Part shown: positions 8,493 through 15,690 of the stretch, piece after piece
Position numbering within the stretch: position 1 is the stretch's first letter
Layout: the number at the start of each line of letters is the position of its first letter
Source: Fermentibacter sp963718745 [NCBI: Candidatus Fermentibacterota bacterium]
GTDB taxonomy: Bacteria; Fermentibacterota; Fermentibacteria; Fermentibacterales
Assembly: GCA_963718745.1 (NCBI GenBank)
Contig: OY970370.1
Span: 372,001-436,000, forward strand
Direction of reading: 5' to 3'
Length of the DNA stretch: 64,000 nt
Made by a program: the position numbers and the translations under genes
The notes under the pieces: generated by a model
What the model was told of the DNA's origin: nothing
The model's database searches: none
What the model saw: the letters and a program-made list of their open reading frames with translations, nothing else

Positions 8493-9741
8493 CAGGACGG
8501 TGGCGAGGCGCAGTCCGGGGCTCTTCAGGAGGGTTGCGCTCTTCCTGGCGGTCATGGGTCCGGGGATCATCACGGCCAACGTGGACAACGACGCAGGCGG
8601 GCTGGCTACCTACAGCCAGGCAGGCGCCCAGTTCGGGCTCAGGCTCCTGTGGCTGATGATCCCCATGACCATCTTCCTCGTGATGGTCCAGGAGATGGTA
8701 AACCGGATGGGAGTGGTCACCGGAAAGGGTCTCTCCGACATGATCAGGGAGAGATTCGGGGTCAGGATCACCTTCACCCTGATGGTTCTGATAGTGATCA
8801 CCAACTTCGGCAACATCATGGCAGAATTCGCGGGAGTGGCCTCGGCTGGCCAGATACTCGGCCTGCCCCCCTCGATCGGCATCCCGATATGCGCCGCGCT
8901 CGTCTGGCTGCTTGTCACAAGAGCCAGCTACAGGTCGGTCGAGAGGGTCTTCCTCGCCGCCTGCATCTTCTATCTCGCCTACCCCATCACGCTTTTCATA
9001 GTCGAGCCGGACGCCGGTACGATAGCCGAAGCCTTCGTGAAGCCCGACATCGACTTCTCGGGCGCGTTCGTGGTGATGGCAGTCGGCCTCCTCGGGACGA
9101 CGATAGCCCCCTGGATGCAGTTCTACCAGCAGGCCTCCGTGGCCGAGAAGAACATCCCCGTCAAGGACTATGCCTACTCGAAGCTGGATACGATACTCGG
9201 GTGCGTGGTAGTGAGCCTCGTGGCCTCCTGCATAGTGATAGTCTGCGCGGAGAAGCTGCACGCCGCGGGAATAGCGGTTGACAGCGCCGGGGATGCCGCG
9301 CGCGCACTCGAACCGCTGGCGGGAAGGCTCAGTTCCTACCTCTTCGCCTTCGGTCTGCTCAACGCCTCTGTGTTCGCAGCCAGCATCCTGCCCCTGTCGA
9401 CCTCGTACACCGTCTGCGAAGCCTTCGGGTGGGAATCGGGGGTGGACAGGGACTTCTCCAGCGCACCTCAGTTCTATGTGCTCTACACGGCACTCCTGGT
9501 TCTCGGAGCGGGCGCCATGCTCATCCCGGGGGTGCCCTTCATGAAGGTGATGTTCTGGTCGCAGGTCGTGAACGGGCTGGTCCTGCCGGTCGTTCTCGTA
9601 TTCATGCTCGTTCTCGTCAACGACCGCTCCCAGATGGGCGATCACGTCAACAGCAGGTTCTACAACGCGATATGCATCTGCGTGATAGCGCTCATCGCCG
9701 CGGTCAGCCTCGCGATGCCGGTCGCCATGGTCCTGGACTGA
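8473..9741 (+). CDS. NRAMP-family divalent metal transporter (VDNDAGG subgroup)
   Basis: Up to 422 residues with about 11 membrane helices. TM1 reads MGPGIITANVDNDAGGLATY, where classic NRAMP proteins have DPGN; TM6 reads LLGTTIAPWMQFYQQ, without the usual metal-binding Met of the MPH motif. Both changes suggest a substrate other than classic Mn/Fe, perhaps Mg2+ as in NRAMP-related Mg transporters; this is inference. Start is uncertain: TTG 8473 overlaps the upstream gene by 20 nt, GTG 8500 lies just after its stop, and neither has a good ribosome site, which fits translational coupling to the PRC/MgtE-N/CBS gene. Confidence 0.88.
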   Translation: MRSLPADRTVARRSPGLFRRVALFLAVMGPGIITANVDNDAGGLATYSQAGAQFGLRLLWLMIPMTIFLVMVQEMVNRMGVVTGKGLSDMIRERFGVRITFTLMVLIVITNFGNIMAEFAGVASAGQILGLPPSIGIPICAALVWLLVTRASYRSVERVFLAACIFYLAYPITLFIVEPDAGTIAEAFVKPDIDFSGAFVVMAVGLLGTTIAPWMQFYQQASVAEKNIPVKDYAYSKLDTILGCVVVSLVASCIVIVCAEKLHAAGIAVDSAGDAARALEPLAGRLSSYLFAFGLLNASVFAASILPLSTSYTVCEAFGWESGVDRDFSSAPQFYVLYTALLVLGAGAMLIPGVPFMKVMFWSQVVNGLVLPVVLVFMLVLVNDRSQMGDHVNSRFYNAICICVIALIAAVSLAMPVAMVLD

Positions 9742-9762
9742 CCTGACTTGACTGGTGCGCCT

Positions 9763-9790
9763 GGAACAAGCGCGGCCGGATCCGGTATAT
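9763..9790 (+). promoter_or_regulatory. possible ECF-type promoter upstream of the sigma-factor gene
   Basis: GGAACA (9763-9768) followed after 16 nt by GTATAT (9785-9790). A GGAAC -35 element is the hallmark of promoters read by many ECF sigma factors, and autoregulation of the downstream sigma gene would be typical. The match is short and could be chance. Confidence 0.3.
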
Positions 9791-9827
9791 GCTCTGAGAA
9801 GCGTTACAACAGACTCCGGAGGGTGAT

Positions 9828-10421
9828 GTGGCTGTCAGACTCGTGAGAGGTCGCCAGAAGGTGCGTGACGAGAGGACCGATTCGGACCTCATGTGCGCAC
9901 TGTGCAAGGGCGACGAGGCTGCTTTCTCGGAGATCATCCGCAGGTTCCAGGGACCGGTCTATTCGCTCCTAATCAGGATGCTCGGAAACGAGGACGACGC
10001 CGAGGAGATGCTCCAGATAACCTTCTGCCGCGTACACCAGTACCGGGACCACTACGATCCCGAGAGACCGCTCGTCACATGGATCTTCACCATCGCGAGC
10101 AACCTGGCGAAGAAGGAATGGCGCAGGAGGTCCCACTGGATGCAGGTTCCCGAGGATACGGTGAACCTCACCAGCCCGGTGAACACCACACCCCATTACG
10201 AATCCGGCAGGAGGGAGCTTCGCGCCTCCCTCGAGGAAGCCATCAACAAGCTGCCTGTGCACTACCGCGAGCCGTTCCTGCTCCGGGAGGACCAGCAGCT
10301 GACATATGAAGAGATATCGGAAGTCCTCGGCGTGAGGATCGGTACGGTCAAGTCGAGGATCAACAGGGCCAGGGCGCAGCTGAGGGAATCCCTGAGCGAA
10401 GCGTGGGAGCGTTGGCGATGA
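9828..10421 (+). CDS. ECF (RpoE-like) RNA polymerase sigma factor
   Basis: 197 residues. Region 2 is seen as DLMCALCKGDEAAFSEIIRRF through MLGNEDDAEEMLQITF, and LVTWIFTIASNLAKKEWRRR is the end of region 2/linker. Region 4 (LPVHYREPFLLREDQQLTYE, then EISEVLGVRIGTVKSRINRA) is a clear helix-turn-helix for -35 recognition. It directs RNA polymerase to a stress or envelope regulon. GTG 9828 follows GGAGGG by 4 nt. The stop overlaps the anti-sigma ATG by 4 nt, the usual arrangement for a sigma/anti-sigma pair. Confidence 0.92.
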   Translation: MAVRLVRGRQKVRDERTDSDLMCALCKGDEAAFSEIIRRFQGPVYSLLIRMLGNEDDAEEMLQITFCRVHQYRDHYDPERPLVTWIFTIASNLAKKEWRRRSHWMQVPEDTVNLTSPVNTTPHYESGRRELRASLEEAINKLPVHYREPFLLREDQQLTYEEISEVLGVRIGTVKSRINRARAQLRESLSEAWERWR

Positions 10422-10867
10422 AGTGCAATGATGCTCTCGTTCTGATGGACAAGGTACTCGACGGCCGATCCGGACCGGAGGAGGAGCAGGTTCTGCACTT
10501 CCACATCTCGGGCTGCCGTTCCTGCAAGCGGACGATGCAGATGAACAGGGATATCTCGAAGGTGTTCAGGGAGATATCCAGACCCGAGCCCCCCGCCGAC
10601 CTCGAAGAGCGCGTGAGGGCTCGTCTGGCCGCACTTGAGTCCAGACCCCGTCCCAGGTTCCGCAGGAGGTACGCCTTCGCGCTGCCCTTCGTCGCCGCCC
10701 TCCTGATCGCCCTTGGTCTTACCCTGGGCGGAGGGAGCGGGCAGATTCAGAACACTATCGATTCGGCGGTCGACAAGGCTGCGGATGTGGGCGAACCGTG
10801 GAAGCACGATGTCACCACCCCCCCGCTGACCGCATACATCAGACCCGCAAGCCTGGTCACGTTCTGA
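10418..10867 (+). CDS. zinc-binding (zf-HC2 type) transmembrane anti-sigma factor
   Basis: 149 residues. The N-terminal cytosolic part has the HxxxCxxC motif HISGCRSC of ZAS anti-sigma domains, preceded by the usual DKVLDGRSGPEEEQVLHFH helix. One membrane helix (about residues 84-106, YAFALPFVAALLIALGLTL) follows the RPRPRFRRR basic stretch and leaves about 40 residues outside. It should hold the ECF sigma factor encoded just upstream until a signal arrives. The ATG lies within GATGA of the sigma stop. Confidence 0.85.
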   Translation: MKCNDALVLMDKVLDGRSGPEEEQVLHFHISGCRSCKRTMQMNRDISKVFREISRPEPPADLEERVRARLAALESRPRPRFRRRYAFALPFVAALLIALGLTLGGGSGQIQNTIDSAVDKAADVGEPWKHDVTTPPLTAYIRPASLVTF

Positions 10868-10871
10868 CGCG

Positions 10872-11741
10872 ATGATATGGTCGACAGCACTGGCTGCGCT
10901 GCTTGCGGCCGGGACGGTCTTCCCCCCGGTGGTGACGATCCGTCGTGAGAGGGTCCCGGGAGTAACCGAGCTCTCGACCGGCGTAGCAATATCCGAAAGG
11001 CACGTGGCGGCCCTCAGTGCGTTCACCGGGCTCGAGGCCACCTCCTTCGTCGAGTACGACGGCAGCCTCTACGAGCCGGACACCATCTACATCTGCCCCG
11101 ATCTCGGCATTGCGGTTCTCACGTTCGGCAGCTCCATCTTCGACGAATTCTCCGAGCCGGAGAGCCGGGTGCCGGACATCGGCGAATCCCTGACGCTCGT
11201 AGGCCAGGGCATATCGGGCATGATTTCCATATCGGGCCGCGTCGTGAGGCATTACGACGACGGCGCCCTGCTCCTCTCCGCCCCGAGGATGGAGGGGCTG
11301 ATGGGCGCCTGCGCATTCGACGGCGAAGGCCGTCTGGTCGGGCTCGTTACGGGAGTGGTCACAATCTCTCCGCAGAACGTCTCGGCCACCTCGATCGACT
11401 ATCTCGCAGTGCTGCCCACTCAGATGTGGTACATCTGGGCCGGGCTCGCCATGGAGGGCTCCCCGAGGAACGACGTCCCCTTCGGGATAACCGCGACTTC
11501 GTGCGCCTCCAGCCAGGCGGACGACCGCCCTGCAGGCGTCCTGGTAGTCGCCGTCGACACCGGCAGCATCGCGGACAGGTGCGGCCTCAGGCCGGGCGAT
11601 GTCATAACGATGGTCGACACCGTCAGGACCTATCATCCCGAGGCTGTCCGAGGCCTCCTGATGCAGACCCGTGACAGCCTCGACGCCGAGGTCTGGTCCC
11701 GGGGCTCGAGCCGATTCATCTCCCTCCCTCCGCTGAACTGA
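10872..11741 (+). CDS. HtrA-like pseudoprotease with C-terminal PDZ domain
   Basis: 289 residues: signal peptide (about 1-18), trypsin-like fold (about 30-190) and PDZ domain (about 200-285; GVLVVAVDTGSIADRCGLRPGDVITMVD). The fold order matches HtrA/DegS, but the expected His site reads ERHVAALSAF instead of TNAHVV, and the expected GNSGGP serine loop reads GLMGACAFDGEG, so His and Ser appear lost; only the Asp region (PDLGIAVLTF) is retained. It follows the anti-sigma gene by 4 nt, where DegS-like proteases or sensors might be expected. It may bind misfolded envelope proteins or the anti-sigma factor rather than cut (inference). Confidence 0.7.
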   Translation: MIWSTALAALLAAGTVFPPVVTIRRERVPGVTELSTGVAISERHVAALSAFTGLEATSFVEYDGSLYEPDTIYICPDLGIAVLTFGSSIFDEFSEPESRVPDIGESLTLVGQGISGMISISGRVVRHYDDGALLLSAPRMEGLMGACAFDGEGRLVGLVTGVVTISPQNVSATSIDYLAVLPTQMWYIWAGLAMEGSPRNDVPFGITATSCASSQADDRPAGVLVVAVDTGSIADRCGLRPGDVITMVDTVRTYHPEAVRGLLMQTRDSLDAEVWSRGSSRFISLPPLN

Positions 11742-11760
11742 CCCCTGCAGATCCATCCCC

Positions 11761-11783
11761 GCCCGGTCTCTGAGGAGACGGGC
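11761..11783. terminator. possible bidirectional terminator hairpin
   Basis: GCCCG(G)TCTC and GAGACGGGC pair around a TGAG loop between two convergent genes (stops at 11741 and 11803). No strong T-tract follows, so the call is tentative. Confidence 0.4.
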
Positions 11784-11802
11784 TATCTCCGCTGGCGGAG
11801 GA

Positions 11803-12141
11803 TTATCCGAGCCTGCTGATCAGCAGCAGGGCGGAGAGGACGAGGACGATCCAGACGGCTGCCACCAGGGCGATCCCGGCCATGCGCAGACCGGGGGATC
11901 TTGCCGCGGACCCGGCGGCCCTGGCCCTGCACTCCTCCATCACCTCTCCCGGGATCAGCTTCACTGCAAGAGCGAAACCGAGGGGGATCAGCAGAAGGTC
12001 GTCCAGGAGTCCGATCACCGGGATGAAGTCCGGGATGAGGTCGATGGGGCTCAACGCGTAAGCTGCCGTCAGGCCCGCGACGACCCTGGCATACCAGGGA
12101 GTCCGGGGATGGACGAATGCCCTGGCGAGGGTCTCGGTCAT
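11803..12141 (-). CDS. YkvA/DUF1232 small membrane protein
   Basis: 112 residues. The DUF1232 core is complete: [20 protein letters not shown], then [20 protein letters not shown]. One further C-terminal helix (about residues 85-108) follows. Members are small membrane-associated proteins without a firm function. ATG at 12141 is preceded by AAGGA. It is the last gene of the seven-gene minus-strand run that contains the radical SAM module. Confidence 0.8.
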   Translation of the reverse strand: MTETLARAFVHPRTPWYARVVAGLTAAYALSPIDLIPDFIPVIGLLDDLLLIPLGFALAVKLIPGEVMEECRARAAGSAARSPGLRMAGIALVAAVWIVLVLSALLLISRLG

Positions 12142-12155
12142 CACGATCAGATCCT

Positions 12156-12872
12156 TCACCTGCAACCGCGTAGGAACCTCCTGCACTCCACGCAGCCTGG
12201 CACGAGGAGCCCGAGCAGGTTCCAGAAGTCCTGGCCGTGCCCCCTTATCCTCAGGTGGCAGAGCTCGTGTGCGATCGTGTACTCCACGATCCGGCCGGGG
12301 AGGCGCGAGAGCTGGCTGTTGAGCGTGATCCTGCCCTTCGGGCTGCAGCTCCCCCACATCGTCTTCATCTCCCTGACCCTGACACCGGAGGATCTTGCGC
12401 CGAGGATCGGGGCGAACCTCTCCTCGCACGCGTGGAAGCTCTCTACCAGCTCTGCGTCCAGGAACGCACGGAGAGCCTCCTCCACGTCTCCGCTCGTGGC
12501 ATGGGAGGGGGCATGGACCCTGAAGACAGGGCCGGGCTCGATCTGGACGCGGTCGATGAGTTCGAACCCGACCACCAGGCGCTTCCTGTCCGCCCTGTGG
12601 ATGAACTCGGCACCTCGCTCGACGAGTTCTCCGATCGGCGGGAAAGGCGGTTCGTCAGGTGCATTCGAGGTCTTTTCCGAAACTTCGCCGAGCTTGCGGA
12701 CGATCCATGCCCGGTTCAGGGCTGCGAATTCGTGCGCGTGGCGCTCCGCCGCCCTCCACGGCAGCACCACCTCGACCCGGCCTGACATGACCCGGATGCT
12801 CAGACGGCGGGCGCGCCTGCTCCGCCTGACCTCGTACTCGAACCTGGTTTCCCCCACCTTCAGAACTGGCAC
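12156..12872 (-). CDS. YgjP-like zinc metallopeptidase (DUF45/M48-related)
   Basis: 238 residues. The zinc site [16 protein letters not shown] (HExxH plus third His) and the preceding [16 protein letters not shown] block define the YgjP/DUF45 (WLM-related) family of cytosolic predicted metalloproteases. The N-terminal half ([16 protein letters not shown]) is also typical. GTG start at 12872 without a strong ribosome site. It follows the GNAT-like gene closely on the same strand; whether it trims the radical SAM substrate upstream in the operon is only speculation. Confidence 0.85.
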   Translation of the reverse strand: MPVLKVGETRFEYEVRRSRRARRLSIRVMSGRVEVVLPWRAAERHAHEFAALNRAWIVRKLGEVSEKTSNAPDEPPFPPIGELVERGAEFIHRADRKRLVVGFELIDRVQIEPGPVFRVHAPSHATSGDVEEALRAFLDAELVESFHACEERFAPILGARSSGVRVREMKTMWGSCSPKGRITLNSQLSRLPGRIVEYTIAHELCHLRIRGHGQDFWNLLGLLVPGCVECRRFLRGCR

Positions 12873-12910
12873 GGGATCATCCGATCAGCCTCCGGCCCCG
12901 GTGGGACGAG

Positions 12911-13651
12911 TCACTCGAAACTGTGCACCATCCAGCAGTTGGGATCTTCATACCTCCCCGAGTCCGACTCGAGGTCGATCCGCACCGGCTGGAGAGCACC
13001 AGGCACCACGTAACTCCCGCTTCCCGGGAAATCCATCCCCGTCCATTCCCGCCACTGTGCAACCGAGCCCTCCACGGCGAGAGTGCCCGGCGCTATCGAG
13101 ATCATCACGGCCCCCATCCGTTCATGGATCCTGAGCCAGGGGTCGAACAGGGAGCCGTCCAGCCTCCTCCAGGCCGAGTAGCTCTCCATCGGGATCAGCG
13201 GATAGAGGCTCTTGAGCACGGGTCTCACGGGAGCGACGAGGCGGTGGCAGGAGTTATCCGAGGCAAGCCTCCTCATCTCCACGAGGACGGTCTCGCTGAG
13301 GCTCCTGCCCCGCAGAGCCGGATCGACCATCACGCCGAGTGCCGCAAAAGTGTTCGGGGCTTCGCCCGAGCGCATCAGGTCGAGGGCACGCCCGATCACG
13401 CCGTCGATCGACCGGGGCAGATCCCGGTCGCTTCCGTCCCACGACAGAGGGACGCAGTGGCCGACCGCCGCGAGGGATCCATCCGGATCGATGAGCAGAA
13501 GCTGGAACCGGGCGAACTCCTCGAACAGGCAGTGCCATCGGCCGACGTTTCCATGAAGGAGGAACAGGGGCCATGAGAGCGCACTGAGCCTGTCGACCAT
13601 CGGCCTGCACCCGGGCTCCTCCTCGAAAGTCCGGAAACCCCCGGTCCTCAT
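12911..13651 (-). CDS. GNAT-like acyltransferase
   Basis: About 246 residues. The central stretch TFAALGVMVDPALRGRSLSE resembles motif A of GNAT acetyltransferases (V-x-x-x-x-R-G-x-S), followed by a helix and the DPWLRIHERMGA and WREWTGMDFP blocks found in a family of GNAT-fold proteins often linked to lipid or acyl-group metabolism. The substrate is unknown. The ATG overlaps the methyltransferase stop by 3 nt (ATGA); ATG 13660 is an alternative. Confidence 0.65.
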   Translation of the reverse strand: MRTGGFRTFEEEPGCRPMVDRLSALSWPLFLLHGNVGRWHCLFEEFARFQLLLIDPDGSLAAVGHCVPLSWDGSDRDLPRSIDGVIGRALDLMRSGEAPNTFAALGVMVDPALRGRSLSETVLVEMRRLASDNSCHRLVAPVRPVLKSLYPLIPMESYSAWRRLDGSLFDPWLRIHERMGAVMISIAPGTLAVEGSVAQWREWTGMDFPGSGSYVVPGALQPVRIDLESDSGRYEDPNCWMVHSFE

Positions 13652-14349
13652 GCTCCGCATACCGCCCAGACCACCGGCAGGGTGATCTCCACCGGGTGTG
13701 CGCCCCATGCGTCCGGACCAGCCGGATCGGTTCCGTGCCCCAGCACGCCCTCCAGGAAGAGCGGATCCAGTTCCCGCGTGGATATGGCGGCCCCGGAGTG
13801 GAGCAGACGCAGCCCCGCGCCTGTGAGAGCGTCCCGAAGCCTCCCGGCGAGCCGTGTGTTGAGCCCGTCGTGCTCCATCCTGCCGCGGAGCAGGTCGAGG
13901 CAGCCCTCCGATGTCGCGCTCGCGGCATTCCAGTCGTACTCACCCATTACAGCGAGCCTCCCACCCGGACGGAGACAGCCGGCGAGGCCGGAGAGGAACC
14001 CTTCGGGATCGGCAAGTTCGAGCAGCACGTGAGACAGGAGGATAATCCCGGCTCCGGGGAAACGGCATCTCTCGAGATCGCAGACGACGGTCTTCAATCC
14101 CGGCACACGCTCCCGCGCAAGCCCCAGAGCTTCTTCGTCCCTGTCGAACCCGGTCAGCGAGGCCCCGGTCAGCGGCGCGACCTCTCTCATGATCAGGCCG
14201 GTCCCGCATCCGGGTTCGATTATGCTCCCGGACCGCCTCAGAGGAATGAGACCGTATATGAACCTGCGCAGCCGGGCCGTCTCCTCGAACTGCCTCCTGT
14301 AGACTGCGTCCCTCGCCTCGAGCGGCAGGTCGTACCAGGTTCCTCTCAC
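13648..14349 (-). CDS. class I SAM-dependent methyltransferase
   Basis: 233 residues. Motif I SIIEPGCGTGLIMREV, the acidic end of beta-2 (GFDRDEEAL), DLERCRFPGAGIILLSHVL and the LRPGGRLAVMGEYDW post-motif define a Rossmann-fold methyltransferase. The N-terminal WYDLPLEARDAVYRRQFEE is typical of methyltransferases of the UbiE/Methyltransf_11 sort. GTG start 9 nt after the radical SAM stop. Its place directly behind the radical SAM/SPASM gene suggests either a second modification of the same substrate or simple co-regulation. Confidence 0.85.
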   Translation of the reverse strand: MRGTWYDLPLEARDAVYRRQFEETARLRRFIYGLIPLRRSGSIIEPGCGTGLIMREVAPLTGASLTGFDRDEEALGLARERVPGLKTVVCDLERCRFPGAGIILLSHVLLELADPEGFLSGLAGCLRPGGRLAVMGEYDWNAASATSEGCLDLLRGRMEHDGLNTRLAGRLRDALTGAGLRLLHSGAAISTRELDPLFLEGVLGHGTDPAGPDAWGAHPVEITLPVVWAVCGA

Positions 14350-14358
14350 TTCGTCGGC

Positions 14359-15690
14359 TCAGGGATTGGAGAGCATGTCGGGGCAGGCGATCCCCGCGTC
14401 ACCCGTCGAGAGGGGGCACCCACCCCCGCAGAGCGCCGCATCGCTGCAGTCTCGACATCCCTCCGGGAGCCAGTCCCTTTCCCGGATCGAGCGCATCAGG
14501 GGTGAATTATAAATACTGTCCCAGGGATCCTTGAGTATGTTTCCTGCTATCTTATAGTAACTCTGGCAGGGAATTACGCTTCCGTCAGGTTCGATGCAGA
14601 TATTGTACTGTCCCGCAGTGCACCGCTTGGGGCCCAGCCCCAGACTCACAGGATCCAGTTCACAGTAGCGGGTGGGAGAATACCAGATCATCCGGAGCCC
14701 CAGCCGCCCGGCTTCCTCGCTGATGCCTCCGAGGAGGGGCTTCGTCTCGTCAGGGCCGAGCTCGACTCCCGACCCGGGACCCCTGCCGCTGTGGATGATG
14801 CTGTTCACGGCAAACGCCTTCAGGCCGAGGCCCGCGAGGAACGCGGGCAGCCTGGCCGCGCCTGCGGCGTTCCTGCGGGTGAGGGTGGTGTTGGTGATAG
14901 CGTAGAGCCCCGCCGCAACTGCATTCCGCAGGCCCTCGACCGTCGCGGCGAATGATTCCGCCTGCGTCATCCCGTTGTGGACGGACTCGTCCGCCGATTC
15001 GAGGGTGACCTGAACGTAGTCGAGTCCCGCCGAAACCAGCGAATCGAGATAGGAACGGTCCGCGAGCCTCACACCGTTCGTGAGCAGGCCCGCCACCATG
15101 CCCAGGCTCTCTGCATGGGCTATCAGCGCAGGGAGATCGTCCCTCAGGGTGGCCTCGCCCCCGGTGAAGGCTACGTGGGGTACTCCGTTGTCCCACAGGG
15201 TGCCCATCGCCTTCCTCCACTGGTCGGCGTCCATCTCCTCGCTCTGCCTGTCGCCGTTGTAGCAGTGCAGGCAGTCGACGTTGCACCGGTAGGTGAGCGC
15301 CAGATCGGCCCTGAAGGGCGCCTCGACCGGCACCGAGAATGGTTCCAGGCGGTCGAGCCCCAGGAACTCCACGGGGCAACCCTCGCTCTCCGCAGAGAGT
15401 GCATCCAGCACGCGCGCAACGGCCTCCAGATCGGAACCGGCCTGTCTCCTGCCGGTTCTGTACCTTCTCGTGATAAGCCTGATCGCTTCCCCGGGCCTCG
15501 TCTCCTCGAGAAGGAGCCAGGCGATGTCGCACGCGGTGCGGTTCAGATGGACGATCTTCGAGGCGTCTATGGACATTACCCCGCCTCCGTCCCTGCCGAT
15601 CCTGAGGTGTATCCGTCTCGAGCCGCGCCTGTAGTGGTGGAGCCCTGCGGGGGCGATCGCGTCGGGAGGAGCCATGGAGAAGAGCTTCAT
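14359..15690 (-). CDS. radical SAM/SPASM protein with PqqD-like (RRE) N-terminal domain
   Basis: 443 residues. Residues about 20-100 (HLRIGRDGGGVMSIDASKIV, HLNRTACDIAWLLLE, EAIRLITRRY) look like a PqqD-type recognition element. The radical SAM motif is CNVDCLHCY (Cys136, 140, 143), followed by AFTGGEATLRDDL. The C-terminus is a SPASM domain with about eight Cys (357, 365, 375, 412, 415, 421, 425, 436; GCRDCSDAALCGGGCPLS) for auxiliary FeS clusters. This architecture is that of peptide-modifying enzymes such as PqqE and sactipeptide maturases. Its ATG overlaps the stop of the membrane protein with the Cys-Ala tail by 4 nt, so that tail is the natural candidate substrate. Confidence 0.9.
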   Translation of the reverse strand: MKLFSMAPPDAIAPAGLHHYRRGSRRIHLRIGRDGGGVMSIDASKIVHLNRTACDIAWLLLEETRPGEAIRLITRRYRTGRRQAGSDLEAVARVLDALSAESEGCPVEFLGLDRLEPFSVPVEAPFRADLALTYRCNVDCLHCYNGDRQSEEMDADQWRKAMGTLWDNGVPHVAFTGGEATLRDDLPALIAHAESLGMVAGLLTNGVRLADRSYLDSLVSAGLDYVQVTLESADESVHNGMTQAESFAATVEGLRNAVAAGLYAITNTTLTRRNAAGAARLPAFLAGLGLKAFAVNSIIHSGRGPGSGVELGPDETKPLLGGISEEAGRLGLRMIWYSPTRYCELDPVSLGLGPKRCTAGQYNICIEPDGSVIPCQSYYKIAGNILKDPWDSIYNSPLMRSIRERDWLPEGCRDCSDAALCGGGCPLSTGDAGIACPDMLSNP

